This document shows, piece by piece, positions 30,903-42,356 of a stretch of DNA of 64,000 nucleotides. The stretch lies in NCBI GenBank assembly GCA_047967505.1, contig CM106540.1; one strand, given 5' to 3'. Both the position numbers and the translations under genes were made by a program. How positions within the stretch are numbered: the first letter of the stretch is position 1; every line of letters begins with the position of its first letter. The stretch comes from Dipteris shenzhenensis (taxonomy: Eukaryota > Polypodiophyta > Polypodiopsida > Gleicheniales). The notes under the pieces were generated by a model, which did no database searches, was not told where the DNA came from, and worked only from the letters and a program-made list of their open reading frames with translations.

Positions 30903-32533
30903 CAGGCGAATCCTATGTCAATCCCCCAGTCTGAAGTGTCCTCATCAATAATCCAAAAGCCATTGGATTTGTTCCAATTGATATGAGCCCTTGCAGTAGT
31001 GCAAAACAAATCCAAGGCTGTCCTGAAAATGAGGTGAGTGTCTGTGGTGTGGCATCCAAAAAAACAGCCATATCATCTGCCAATTCACAATCCAATAGCT
31101 CATCCTCCTGCCTCAATGGATGACTCAGCCCTTACTATCAACTAGCTCTAAGATAATAGCTCATAGCTTCAACCACAAATAAAAAAAGAAAGGGGGTTTA
31201 AGAGCATCCCTGACAGACCGATCTGGTAATCTGAGCCCTGTCTCCCCTGACTCCACCAATGAGAACCTGGCTATGGGCTGATCTCTATACAGTTGACACC
31301 CCTCTTATCCATGTATCTGTGACTCCAGAGCGAGCAAGGGTACCCTCTAGAAAGCCCCCGTCTACTCTGTCATAAGCTTTCTCAAAGTCCAGGAGTAGAA
31401 TGGCAAGCCTATGGCCATTATGCATGGCCCAGTCAGAAGCCTCCCAAAATGAGAATATGTTATCAAAGATGATCCTGCCATGCACAAATCCCGTCTACGT
31501 ATCATGTATAAGATTTGGAAGGAAGGGCTGCAGACGTAGGCTGATTGCTTTTGCTAAGATTTTGTACAACGTACCCAACAGAGTTATCGGTCTCCACTGA
31601 GACACTAAATTCATGCATTCCTCTTTTGGGATAAGATGTATAAGTCTCGCATCTCACCCGAGTCCCAGACGCCCTACAGACTGAGGTAATGTGATCCCCA
31701 ATCTAATCCCAAAATGAAATAAAGAAAGAGGGTGTAAGCCCATCTGAACCAGGGCACTTGCCCTTGTGAGGGCAAAGAGAGCAGTCCTGAACTCTGTGTT
31801 GATGAATGGTGCATCAAGTGAGACTATTATATCTCCAATCACCAACATAGGTAAGTGCTCCCAAATAACAACTCGAGCATCATCTTTGGCATGTGTGTCA
31901 GTATCTAATGTAAGAAGGGAGGCATAGAAATCTATGGCTACCTGCAAGACGGCATCTGGATCTGTCTGTAAAACTCTGTCTAAGTCAACAAGCTGTAAAA
32001 CACTCTCCTTACTATGTCTGGGCCAACAGTAGAGAAGAACTTCTTGTTGACCCTACCCCCCATCTCAATCCAAAATGACTCTCTGGCATGAAAGGCATAC
32101 TCTGCTCTCTGATCTAATAGTGACTGCTGCTGAACCCTTGCTGCCACAAGGCGCTCTTGAATCCAAGCATCTGTAGGCCTCTTCTGCTCTTCTCTCTGAA
32201 GAGCAGCCAACTGCTGGCGGATACCTATCTCTCGCATGAGGATCTCACCTCTCCTGATACGAGCAACTGAATGATAAACGTCACTAATATCTGATAGGGC
32301 TGCAACTATATCTGACGGGGAAAGCTACGCATCGCGCATGTGAGATACCCAAGTCCGCAACACTGCCTCTGTGAGACCCTCCTCTACATAGAAGGCATCT
32401 GGAATCCTGATACTGGCAGAGTGACTCCTCACATGACGATCTGAAACTCGAAAGTGATCTGAAGTGAACACCCCAGGTGTAATGCATATTGTCCCACCTC
32501 TGTCAAGAGCCCAATCATTAACATAAAATCTGT
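30903..32533 (-). mobile_element. LINE A-4 fragment: endonuclease end, linker and RT
   Basis: Minus-strand sequence colinear with LINE A-6 from about 60187 to 61855. The endonuclease end is at 32470-32533. The linker (REEQKRPTDAWIQERL, QRAEYAFHARESFWIEMGGRVNK) is at 31980-32237, the N-terminal RT at 31654-31947, LLLDFEKAYDRVD at about 31390, and an ELADD RT active-site segment near 31085. Its right end stops at the same point of the element as LINE A-2. No tail or TSD is present. Confidence 0.87.
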
Positions 32534-32670
32534 TTTTGTGATTTGATGAGTAGGGCCTGACCCTCTCAAGGTTTTTCTCATGCTATGCATGATGTACTCT
32601 TGCCTTAAGCACTTGGTCTTGTCTTTTTTCATACTGAATTGAAGTATTTTTTTTTAAATTAAAAAAACAG
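32534..32670 (+). mobile_element. LINE 3' terminal fragment (+)
   Basis: A 137-bp piece matching the LINE 3' end at 14890-15010 (GAGTAGGGCCTGACCCTCTC, CATGCTATGCATGATGTACTC) with a T-run and A-rich close. It sits head-on against LINE A-4. Confidence 0.7.
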
Positions 32671-33155
32671 ATTAAAAGATATTATAGTGATTGGAAGAGA
32701 TGATGACACCCATTAGACTCAGATTTCTCATCCATTGAGTCTATTAAGAGATGTTAACAATATTAAAAATTCATGCTAGGTAGGCTGAAATGCCACATGT
32801 CATGATCGTTGCTATTCTCTTAAGACCCTCTCACTTTTAAGTGGCATGACTACTAGTCAGCATCCTATGCAATGTACCTTGCATTGCATCAACATTGGTA
32901 CCCAACCCTTTGTCTTACCTTTCATTATCAGTCCCCCCCCCCCGGCGGCCTCCCCAAGCTTAATACTCTATTCCACTTTACATCTTTTGTCCCACCTATC
33001 GCATGAAAATTCTTGTTGGGCAGGATAGTTGAGATAATCATCAAGAACATTTTTACGTGAAATACACTTGGACCGAATTCATGTTGAATCATATAAACCT
33101 TTTAAAGTAAACCAAAAAACAAATTGTCATAAGAAGACTCCCAACCATAGCATCA
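32671..33155. other. No gene recognised
   Basis: Mixed AT-rich sequence with a C11 run at about 32932-32943. Nothing supportable. Confidence 0.5.
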
Positions 33156-33880
33156 TTCATTCCGATCTATGAGCCACTCTACTATGAGATCCGGGGACAG
33201 TACCACCTGTTTCTTTCAGGAGGCACATGGATTTGGGCCTCTCTCAGATGATCCATTTGCATGACCACGTCTGTGTTGGCCTCTTTTAAATGGAGATGCG
33301 GTAACACAAAGAGACCTTGTTGTAGCAAATCACACAGGAGGAGGTGACAATACTATAGGAGGCAGATCAAGCAGAGCGACAAGTCACCAACTTCTATGCC
33401 TTCGAGGTAGCTCTAAGACACATTGGGGCAAAGGGCCGACATGAGGACAACATGGATCAGCGGGAAGAGACGTGCGGAGCCGTGGAGCTAGTGACAAAGG
33501 ACTACCAGAGCACACACGATAGAGATCAAGCCCATAGCTACTCTACTCAGAGGAGAATCGCCCGATCGGAGGCGTCACTCTTGATATGGCTCATTGGATA
33601 CAGAGATCATAGAGACCACACCCCCCGCCATAGCAAGAGACAACTTGACAAATGCAGATATGTGATATCTTCGCATCTCATCAAAAAGCCACCTGATATG
33701 TATTTAGAGCACTAGCTTTGAATGTCTGAGTTTTTGGGATTTTTAGATTATAAGCTTGGCACTTAGCAAGCCCTTCGCTTCAGCCCAATGTGGCTTGTAG
33801 TAGGAATTAGTTTATTCAATGTTCTTTGTCTCATAGGCCTGGGAGGCCTTTCAAAGACGTTAATACAACTTTCTTTCTAC
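33156..33880 (+). mobile_element. LINE D-4: C-terminal domain remnant and 3' end (+)
   Basis: YYEIRGQYH near 33180 matches the VYYEIRGRYHCLF block at the LINE D C-terminus (53550s and 48100s, minus strand). The following 300 bp is a decayed tail. It ends with the family 3' terminus, TTTGTCTCATAGGCCTGGG...AGACGTTAATAC followed by TTTCTTTCT, including the conserved hairpin at 33835-33849. Confidence 0.75.
33835..33849 (+). other. LINE D 3' hairpin, copy D-4
   Basis: AGGCC-TGGGA-GGCCT, a 5-bp stem shared in position with the LINE D 3' ends at 43901-43914 and 52875-52889, about 30 nt before the pyrimidine tail. Confidence 0.65.
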
Positions 33881-33971
33881 TTGCATCAACTATGTTCAAA
33901 TCTCTATCCTTTTTTAGATCTATGCATATGTCCAAACTCCCAATTTTGGCCGTTTCCCCACTTTAATTTCT

Positions 33972-34240
33972 TTTTTTTACAAGAAAATTACTTCATTAAG
34001 TATGAATGAAAACCACGAGAGCAAGCTCAAATGTGGGAGTGCATCATGCTATGCATGAGGGGGAAAAAAACAGGTCAAAAGGAGCTAATAAAAAACAAAG
34101 GCGGAGGCTGAAAATGCCACCTCAACCCTAAGGGAGACTAAGAGAAGAAAGCAGATCCTCTCCAAACTCTGAAAGAAGTAACTCTCTTGGCAGTGGCTAC
34201 TCTGGAGGATCCTTGCATGCTCACCAAGATGGCCACTCAA
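33972..34240 (-). mobile_element. LINE A-type 3' end, minus strand
   Basis: Starts with a T-run on the plus strand, then the complement of the family 3' end (TTCATTAAGTATGAATGAAAAC, GAGCAAGCTCAAATG) and the GGATCCT segment near 34218. It is a short 5'-truncated copy. A possible 6-bp TSD (AATTTC on each side) is too short to trust. Confidence 0.75.
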
Positions 34241-34340
34241 ATTTCATTTAGACTTCATGTGAGATATGTTTGTTGTGTTATGCACAAGTAGTTCAAGCAA
34301 TTTGTCTTACACGGGTGCGCGTGTACGTATGTGTGTGTGT

Positions 34341-34355
34341 GTGTGTATGAGAGAG
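34341..34355. repeat. LINE C target 15-mer, copy 0
   Basis: GTGTGTATGAGAGAG at the junction of a (TG)n run and the first LINE C insertion. The same 15-mer follows the poly(A) of each of the four LINE C copies. Confidence 0.8.
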
Positions 34356-35330
34356 CCTCTATATGTATGTGTGTGTGTGCGCGTGTACGTTCGGGCATAT
34401 AATCTCATGAAATTGGGAATTAGATACATAAATGATGTGGTAGATGATCAGGGCTATGTCTTATCTTTTCCTCAGGCCACTGCTTCCTATGCATTGGGAA
34501 TGAATCATAGGTCGATATGGAAGAAAATTGCTGATTTGTTACATCCTCTTCTACATGTTCCTCCTGTGGCTGGCACAGACAGGCTTATGGATTGGCAATT
34601 GCACCCCTCTGCTACATGCTCTCATCCTGTTCCTCTGCCTGCCTTGACCTCCATCAAAGCCTACAAGCTTCTTCAACCTGCTCCATGGATTCAGCAATAT
34701 GCTAATACTCTGTGGTATATCAGGAAGCCCCTCTCATGGTGGCGGAAGAATCTTCGGATATTATGGAAGTGTAAAATGCCTTTGAAACAAAGATTTTTTC
34801 TTTGGAGATGCATGATCGGCACATTGTCAGTGGGAATCACACTTGCCAAACGTCACATTGCACCATCCGCATGTTTACGATGTCAGGCTCCTTCAGAGAC
34901 TGTCCATCATTTGCTTTGGCACTGCCCGTGTTCTAGGAACCTCCTTGGGAGAATTTCAGATCATCTTAGGCTCCGTTTCCCGAGTCACAGATTGGGGAAA
35001 CATTTTTGGTTATTTGGCAGATTTATGAGGTCTTTGTCTCAATACTAACTATTTCTCTCATGGGTGAGACATTGGGCTCTTTGGACAATCTGGAGTGAGC
35101 ATAATTTGGCATACTTGGGTCAGCAGATTCACGAGTCATATGAATCTTTCCGAGCCTCATTGCGGCAATCCTTATATGATGCCTGCCATGAGGGTGATAC
35201 ACATGCTTCTTGCATAGAGCTTTTCTTTTTATGTTTCTGATCTTTGGGATACTCTCCATTTTGGAGACTTCCCATCTTGTAAATTTATGAGAATATAAAT
35301 ACACTGCACTAGATTTTACTAAAAAAAAAA
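34356..35330 (+). mobile_element. LINE C1: 5'-truncated, ORF2 C-terminal part
   Basis: The open frame from about 34405 to 35048 encodes the tail of a LINE ORF2. It has an LGIRYINDVVDDQGYVLSF segment, a KIWKCKMPLK-type block and a zinc motif C-L-R-C...H-H-L-L-W-H-C (about 34870-34925), as in the zf-RVT family. Element 3' UTR follows and A10 at 35321-35330 ends it. It is a divergent subfamily relative to C3 and C4. The target 15-mer lies on both sides (two mismatches in the right copy). Confidence 0.85.
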
Positions 35331-35345
35331 GTGTGTATGACGGAG
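35331..35345. repeat. LINE C target 15-mer, copy 1
   Basis: GTGTGTATGACGGAG, two mismatches to the consensus, directly after the C1 poly(A). Confidence 0.75.
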
Positions 35346-35843
35346 CTTTTTCCATTGGGGTGAAATTGTCGTATTGCTTCCTCTTCCTGCCCCCGTTGCT
35401 CTCATCATCGTGAGACAGTTCCCCATCTGTTATGGTCTTGCCCGCACTCTCGGATATTGATCACTCATGTCTCTCATTTGCTGCGGCTTCGGTTTCCCTC
35501 TATCAAATTCGAGAAACTCTTCTAGATGTTTGGATGCTTCTCATCTCAAATGTCTCCATTCCTCCTTTTCTGTCACTGGGCTCGTTTTTGGGTACTATAG
35601 ACTATTTGGACACAGAGATGGCATTTTAGGATGGGACAACAGTTCCCTCAGGCATATGCTTTCTTCAGAATGTCCCTCAAGCAATCTTTATATAATAGTT
35701 ATGCTGTGAGGGATTTGGATGCTACTAGCCTTGAAGTGTTTTCTCACTGCTTTCGAGTGCTTCCATTAGGCTCTCTTTTGGAGTCTAATGTCATGTACAT
35801 TGATTTTATGTTAATTTTATAGTTACTGGTTTCACAAAAAAAA
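35346..35843 (+). mobile_element. LINE C2: short 5'-truncated 3' end
   Basis: About 500 bp. A zinc-motif segment (C-P-R-C-S-H-H-R-E-T-V-P-H-L-L-W-S-C, near 35395-35445) and a FPSIKFEKLF block match the C1 and C3 tails. Stops are present. A8 at 35836-35843 ends it, followed by the target 15-mer. Confidence 0.8.
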
Positions 35844-35858
35844 GTGTGTATGAGAGAG
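35844..35858. repeat. LINE C target 15-mer, copy 2
   Basis: GTGTGTATGAGAGAG, exact, between C2 and C3. Confidence 0.8.
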
Positions 35859-38247
35859 CACGAAAAAATCAGCAGATGCCTTTGTCATGGAAAAAGGGTC
35901 TTCTCAAGCTGATTCCAAAAAAGCAGCTATGTGATTCACTGGGTGATTGGAGGCCAATCACACTCATGCCAGTCATTTACAAGATCATTGCCAAAATGGT
36001 GGTTGATCGGATTAAAGGTTATTTGCATGATGGGTTGCATCCCTCCCAATATGGCTTTGTTCCATGTTGCCATATCACAAATAACATTGCCAATGCTTAT
36101 ATTGGGATTGAATATGCCAAATACATGCAACATGATGTTCTACTCTTGCAGGTAGATATTGCAAAAGCCTTTGACACAGTTCAATGGGATTTCATCTCGC
36201 AAACTATGTGAGCTTTGGGGTTTGGACAAAAAATGCAGCAGGTTATTTACTGGCTTTACAGAGATAGCAATGCAGCTTGCATTATCTCTTGGGATATCTC
36301 TGACGAGTGGACTCTTCGTTGTTCGGTCCGCCGGGGATGCCCTCTTAGTGCTTTACTGTATGCCATTGCTACTCATCCTATGCTGCAATATATTGATCAT
36401 CTTGTGGCTACATGATCACTTCATGGCTTGGAATTGGATGCTAATCGCAGCATGGTTGCTCAGGCTCATGCTGATGATTCTTTCTTTACCCCGAAGAATA
36501 CGCCCCATGATCTTGCTGCCTTGATGCCGGCCCTCTCTATTTATGGTTTGGCAGCTGGTCTTCATGTTAATTTCCAGAAGTCTAAGCTGCTCCCTTTGCA
36601 TTCCAAAGACTGGCATAGTCTATTATGGCCCGGAGATATCATTCCACCCACTCAGTTTGTTCGTCATCTTGGTTACCCTTTGGGGTGGGAACTCACTCGC
36701 CGACAACAAAATGATTGGGTTTTGGGTAAGCTTCGGAAAAAGCTTGAGTATTGGAAACTGGCAACCTGGCCTTTGCACGTTCGTCTTCGAATAGTGCAGT
36801 CCATCCTTGTGGCATATATTCAATTTTACTTGCCATTGATCATGTTCACTAAGGCAGATCTTACATCTTTCATGTCTGTCTTTATGGAACTCTTCTGGCG
36901 ATCCAAACATGGCAGAAAAAGTCTCAGGCTGCTTTCGATGAATCACATTTGTTCTCCCAAGATGCATGGTGGATTGAACATCACAGATATTCATGTGCAT
37001 ATTCTTGCCCACAGGGGGAAAATGTTGCTGCAATTTCTGCAAGGTGATCAGCCTTGGGCTCTTATGATTAGGACTCTGGTCACTAATATCAGTATTTCTG
37101 TGTTTGGTCATTGGTAACTCGATCACTGGGATTTCTTTTTTGGCTGCACTGATGGCACTTTGCCTGGATGCCCTTTTGTCTCCCGCTTGCTTCTTGACTG
37201 GAAGCATGTTCTTTCTCATCTGGAATGGAATGGACGGCAATCTTTGCTTGGGAATTCTTTGAGAGCTGAAAGCATTCACTGGTCGAAAGTCTTTCAGCCT
37301 CCCTCGGCTTTACAGGAACCTCGACGTTCCTACTTTGTCTCGTTTAGAGGCATCACCTCAGTTGCTGATGTTCTAGATGATGCTGAACTGTGCTCCCCTT
37401 TTCTCTAGCAGCCACTATATATGGATTGGGCTATCATTATCGTCCTTTGTGGTGACAAATTACTTCTATGCTTTCGCCCTTTGTTCCGATTCCTCCTTTG
37501 GAACTCCAGGACCGACTGGAAGATTGGACTTTGACTTCTCCAGGGTCCTCTTCTCGTCCTTTGAGGCTATCTCAGATTACTGTACCTGCATTGTATAAAA
37601 TCCTTTTGCCTCAACCTTGGGTATCAGAGAGAAGTGATTCTGTTTGGCGAATGCATCGCCCAGCCAAGTGATGGAGGAAAAGATTACAGCAACTTTGGGC
37701 CTATAAAGTACCGCTTCGGCAACAGGTTTTCTTTTGGCGAGTTCTTTTGGGAGTGTTTCCATCTGGACAGCTATTAGCTAATCGACACATTGCTCCTAAA
37801 CTTTGCCATATATGTTCTGCTTCTTCGGAGACTATGCCTCACTTGTTTTGGCATTGTCCGTGCTCTCATGAGTTTTTTTATATGCTTCGACAGCACCTGC
37901 GAGCGAGATTCCCATCTGTTCCGTTTGGGAAGTTCTTCTGGCTATTTGGGTTTCATCCATCCAGGCCGGAGTTTCATCTTTTCTTCGTTTGGGTTCGCTA
38001 CTAGGCACTATGGACTTTATGCACATATAGGAATTGTAAAGTCTTTGGTGATCCTACTTTCTCTCTGTTTGGCTTTTTTAGGCGTTCTCTGCAGCAATCT
38101 TTCTTTGATTGCTTGCAGACCCGCTGCATAGATCATGAGGTCTTTTTGGCATATACTGAAATTTTCAGTTGATGTAATTGTAGCACCTTTTTTTGAGGTT
38201 GCTACTCGTATAATATAATCAATCAATGATTTCACCCCAAAAAAAAA
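35859..38247 (+). mobile_element. LINE C3: 5'-truncated, RT to 3' end
   Basis: Nearly identical in sequence to LINE C4 from 41613 to its end. It begins inside RT (QQMPLSWKKGLLKLIPKK) and runs through the tail to A9 at 38239-38247. It retains segments deleted in C4, including the zinc-motif region (CHICSASSETMPHLFWHC, about 37802-37858). It is a recent truncated insertion of the same subfamily as C4. Confidence 0.9.
35866..37117 (+). pseudogene. LINE C3 reverse transcriptase (broken)
   Basis: RVT_1-type LINE RT: GDWRPITLMPVIYKIIAKMV, YGFVPCCHITNNIANAY, LLQVDIAKAFDTVQWDF (motif A), then after frame changes CSVRRGCPLSALLY and the active-site motif, here H-A-D-D (about 36464-36475) in place of Y-A-D-D in C4. 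Stops occur at 36209-36211 and 36413-36415. In an active element RT copies the RNA at the nicked target. Confidence 0.9.
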
Positions 38248-38262
38248 GTGTGTATGAGAGAG
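38248..38262. repeat. LINE C target 15-mer, copy 3
   Basis: GTGTGTATGAGAGAG, exact, between the C3 tail and the 5' end of C4. Confidence 0.8.
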
Positions 38263-38439
38263 AGTGGTGGGGGGTGTGTGTGTGAGAGAGAGAGTGAGAG
38301 TGGTAGTGAGTCTTGAGAGTGAGAGAGGTGAGAGAGAAGAGAGAGTGAGATTTCATGCTAGCCCTCGTGCTCCCACGCTACAACTGCTTGTTTCTCCCTC
38401 AATTTGACACCCTCGAGGTTCCTTTTGACGTCTGTTTTC

Positions 38440-38760
38440 TGTCCGTACGCTATCAGACAATCCGCGGGAAAAAAAATCGTACTATCAAAAATCCGTACGG
38501 TTTTGTATGTACAGTCAAGAAAATCCATACAGTCGGGGAAGTCCGTACAGTTTGCTTCTCAGAAAAAAAATTGCTGTCAGAAAATTCTGTACGATTTTGT
38601 CCGTACAGTCAGACAATTCCATACAGTTTTGTCCGTACAGTTCGTACTGTTTTGTCCGTACAGTCGGGGAAGTCCGTACAGTTTGCCTGTCAGAAAAAAA
38701 AATCGATTGTCAAAAATCTGTACGATTTTGTCCGTACAGCCAGAAAAAAACCGTACAGTT
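38440..38760 (+). repeat. GTAC-rich array in LINE C4 5' UTR
   Basis: About 14 GTAC tetramers in 320 bp, mostly as TTTTGTCCGTACAG units. It includes a 131-bp-offset duplication (segments starting AGTCGGGGAAGTCCGTACAG at 38531 and 38662). It lies just upstream of the ORF1 ATG at 38825. The CCGTAC core equals the SBP-box consensus, as in the array before Copia-2. Confidence 0.75.
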
Positions 38761-38824
38761 TTGAACCTGTTGTGCTTTCCTGCTTGTAAAGCGTTGCTGC
38801 TTCCAAGTTTTTTCCTTAACTCGA

Positions 38825-40021
38825 ATGGCAGATTATTCCTATGAGAAAACCTTTCACAAAGACAAGTCGGTTTCCAACAAGAAACAAAAACAGGTGATGG
38901 ATTCAGATGATTCCCTTCATGACTGTGCTGAGGCTCAGCTTGTTTATGACGTTATGCATGAAGGGTTTGAAGACACCCGTAAAGGTTGGAAAGATCCACT
39001 TCCCAGCACTGGCATTATGGTGGAAGTGGATGATATATTTGATCCAGTTAAGGAGTATGCAAAGCATGCCATTATAATTTTCTTCCTAGGACGGATGCTT
39101 GCTGCTGCAGATGTTGGGAATTGGTTGACTCGAACCCTGGGTAGTTCTTATGTCAAAAAAGTTCATTATGTAGCGAGGGGCCTTTTTGAGATCATCATGG
39201 CTGATGAGGAGCACCGTTCGGTTTTGCTGGAGCACTCTCCTCTTTTCTATGGCCAACAGATGGTCCATGTTCTGCCATGGTCCCCCACCCGGGATTATCA
39301 GGCATTGATTCGGCATCGTTGCCCTATTTGGGTAGAAGTTGTGGATTTTCCTCAATGCTCGTCTTCTCTTCTACCTAAAATTGCAGCTTCCCTCGGTAAG
39401 GTGGTATGTCTACCATGACCCAATGGAAATTCGAATCGCTTCTGCATTTTGTGGGATACAGATCATCCCACTCCAGCTTCATACTCGGTTACTGTGAATA
39501 CTGTTTCCATGGGGAGTGCCTTTTACAAGCTCAAGTGGGGGCTGTTTGCAAGTGCTTGCTTTGAATGCAAGCAATTTGGGCACATGGCTTCACAATGCCC
39601 TTCCCGAGCTCCACGGATGCCAGTGCAAGCTGAAATGGTTCAGCCTTTGAATAAGAATGCAAATGCCTCTTCTATGGTCAAAAACAAAGGGGTCAAACAG
39701 TTTTTCTCTGTCCAAGACAAAGGCAAAGCCCCGGCTGTCTCACATGGTAATGCTTCTTTTCCTGTGCCTTTGTCCTCTCCACCTCAGGGGAAGGGGGAAA
39801 ATTATTTGACTGATGGATGGCAAACTCCTCGCAAAGTGATCTCCCCCAGGCGACCTTTGCCTTCTCGGACTTGGAGTGGTGCATCCTCTCATGGGAAAAC
39901 ACCTGCTGAAAACTCTGGTGTTGGCTTGACCTGGGCTGCTGTGATTGCAAATCGGACCTTGTTTCCTGAAGAAGAAGTTGCTGCACTTTTGTCCTCTCCT
40001 CAGGCTGATGCTTCATCCTAG
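38825..40021 (+). pseudogene. LINE C4 ORF1, gag-like RNA-binding protein (one nonsense codon)
   Basis: One frame from ATG 38825 to TAG 40021, interrupted only by TGA at 39416-39418. The N-terminal part has a DUF4283-like fold segment (IIFFLGRMLAAADVGNWL; ARGLFEIIMADEEHR). A zinc knuckle C-F-E-C-K-Q-F-G-H-M-A-S-Q-C lies at about 39560-39600, and a Ser/Pro-rich C-terminus follows. The expected role is coating element RNA. ORF2 starts 83 bp downstream. Confidence 0.88.
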
Positions 40022-40104
40022 GGCAGAGGCCTGGACATTGAGGTGGAAATGCAGACGTAGACAGCCCGTTAGTTGCTGTACATACCCATCCCATAACTGT
40101 AAAT

Positions 40105-40935
40105 ATGCTTGATCATCTGCAGTGTGTTACTCTCAATGTACAGGGAATGTGTGATGGTCACAAATGGAAAATGGTCTGGATGTATATCAGGCAATTGCAG
40201 CCTGATATAATTGCTTTGCAAGAGCATAATCAGCATATGTATGCTGGTCAAATAGGCCATTTTGCTGGTTATGATATCTTCTATGCTAGAGAGCACTCCT
40301 TTTCTGGTGTGGCTTTTTTGGCAAAGCACGACCTTCAACCTGTTGTGGCTCTCAATGATCGCCATGGTAGATGGATTATTGTTCAATGCCTTGTTCGAGG
40401 GGAAATTTTTGAATTTGCATCGGTTTATGCCCCCCAGTCTTCTCGTGATAGAGCTTTGATCTGGGCTGCCATGCATACTTATCCATGGCGACAACATGCC
40501 TTCATTTGTGGTGACTTTAATAATGCCCCTCAATCGGGTGACAACACCTCAGGCCACACTCATATGTTGGCTTCTGAAACACAGGCATGGTCTGATTTTT
40601 TGCTTGAGTTGTGCCTGGTTGATCTCTCGAAGGAATTACAGCCCATGCTTCCGGGTTATACCCTTCAGCATAATGCTCAATCTTCTTATCGGGCACGCTT
40701 GGACAGATGGTATCAGATTGATCCACAGCATTGTGATGCCTTTACTTGTCAAATTTGGGTTGATCATGCTTTCACACATTCGGATCATGCTCCTCTTTGG
40801 TTGAGGCTTTCCTTACATGAATTTCCCACTGACAGATTGCCTTGCCGAAGGCTTTTGCTGATTAATAATAGTTATCTGGAGCATGCTGACTTTAAAGCCT
40901 TGGTCTCTGATGCTATTCAGCCTCTCTCTCGTTAG
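40105..40935 (+). pseudogene. LINE C4 ORF2, AP-endonuclease domain
   Basis: A complete endonuclease domain of 276 codons. LNVQGM carries the catalytic Asn at residue 11 and IIALQEHNQ the Glu at residue 40. CGDFNNAP and HSDHAPLWL complete the active site. It ends in a TAG at 40933-40935 in the linker to RT, after which the same frame stays open to about 41200. In the intact protein this domain would choose and nick the target, so it is the likely source of the 15-mer preference. Confidence 0.92.
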
Positions 40936-40947
40936 ATACGCATTGGT

Positions 40948-42356
40948 TTGAATTATGCCTGGCAAGCCTTAGTTGCTCGGATGCAAGCAGTTAGTCGAGA
41001 TTATGGCAAATCCTATATGCAAGCCACAAGGGAGACTGTAGCACATGTCAAATTTACATGTCAGAGTTTGACTGAGCTTGCTCATCTTCAGCCTTTGTCT
41101 TCAAAGGAAAGCATGCTCTTATGTCAGGCTCAATTATCTCTTCAATCTAATGATCGCAGAAACTTGCTAAATGGGAAACTCGATCCAGACAACACGCATT
41201 TTTGGATAAAGGCTGCTCTTCCAAGCAATTTTTTAAGAGTTTACACTACAAAGGACAGGCTGCCAATATCTGTCGGATCCAGAGGCCTGATGAATTTTGG
41301 TCAACATCTCGCTCAGAGATTGCTGATTTATGTGTGCAACACTTCTCCACTCATTTTGGGCATCTGGATACTCTTTCTCCTTGGGTCATGTCTGCACGTC
41401 AGCTTCTTTTGCAGCATATTCCAATTCTGTCTGATGCTCAGGCTTTGGAACTTGAACATCCCCTCACTGAAAGGGAATTGTCTGATGCACTGAGATCCTA
41501 TGGCAGATGGAAATCTCCAGGATGGGATGGTCTCACTGTTGAATTTTTTCCTGCATTCTGGGATCTTCTTAAATTCACCTTCCTGCAAATGGTAAATACA
41601 GCATGGCAAAATCAGCAGATGCCTTTGTCATGGAAAAAGGGTCTTCTCAAGCTGATTCCAAAAAAGCAGCTATGTGATTCACTGGGTGATTGGAGGCCAA
41701 TCACGCTCATGCCAGTCATTTATACGATCATTGCCAAAATGGTGGTTGATCGGATTAAAGGTTATTTGCATGATGGGTTGCATCCCTCCCAATATGGCTT
41801 TGTTCCACGTCGCCATATCACAGATAACATTGCCAATGCTTATATTGGGATTGAATATGCCAAATACGCACAGCAGGATGTTCTACTCTTGCAGGTAGAT
41901 ATTGCAAAAGCCTTTGACACAATTCAATGGGATTTCATCTCGCAAACTATGCGAGCTTTGGGGTTTGGACCAAAAATGCAGCAGGTTATTTACTGGCTTT
42001 ACAGAGATAGCAATGCGGCTTGCATTATCTCTGGGGATATCTTTGATGAGTGGACTCTTCGTTGTTCGGTCCGCCAGGTATGCCCTCTCACTGCTTTACT
42101 ATATGCCATTCCTACTCATCCTATGCTGCAATATATTGATCATCTTGTGGCTACAGGATCACTTCATGGCTTGGAATTGGATGCTAATCGCAGCATGGTT
42201 GCTCAAGCTTATGCTGATGATTCTTTCTTTACCCCGAAGAATACGCCTCATGATCTTGCTGCCTTGATGCAGGCCCTCTCTATTTATGGTTTGGCAGCTG
42301 GTCTTCATGTTAATTTTCAGAAGTCTAAGCTGCTCCCTTTGCATTCCAAAGACTAG
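40948..42356 (+). pseudogene. LINE C4 ORF2, linker and reverse transcriptase
   Basis: The linker frame (40948 to about 41200) shifts near a T-run at 41198-41203 into the frame ending at 42356. RT motifs are complete: KSPGWDGLTVEFF, WRPITLMPVIYTII, VDIAKAFDTIQWDF, CSVRQVCPLTALLY and the active site YADD at 42210-42221. It ends at a TAG (42354-42356) where copy C3 has Trp or continues. Overall the domain is well preserved. Confidence 0.92.
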
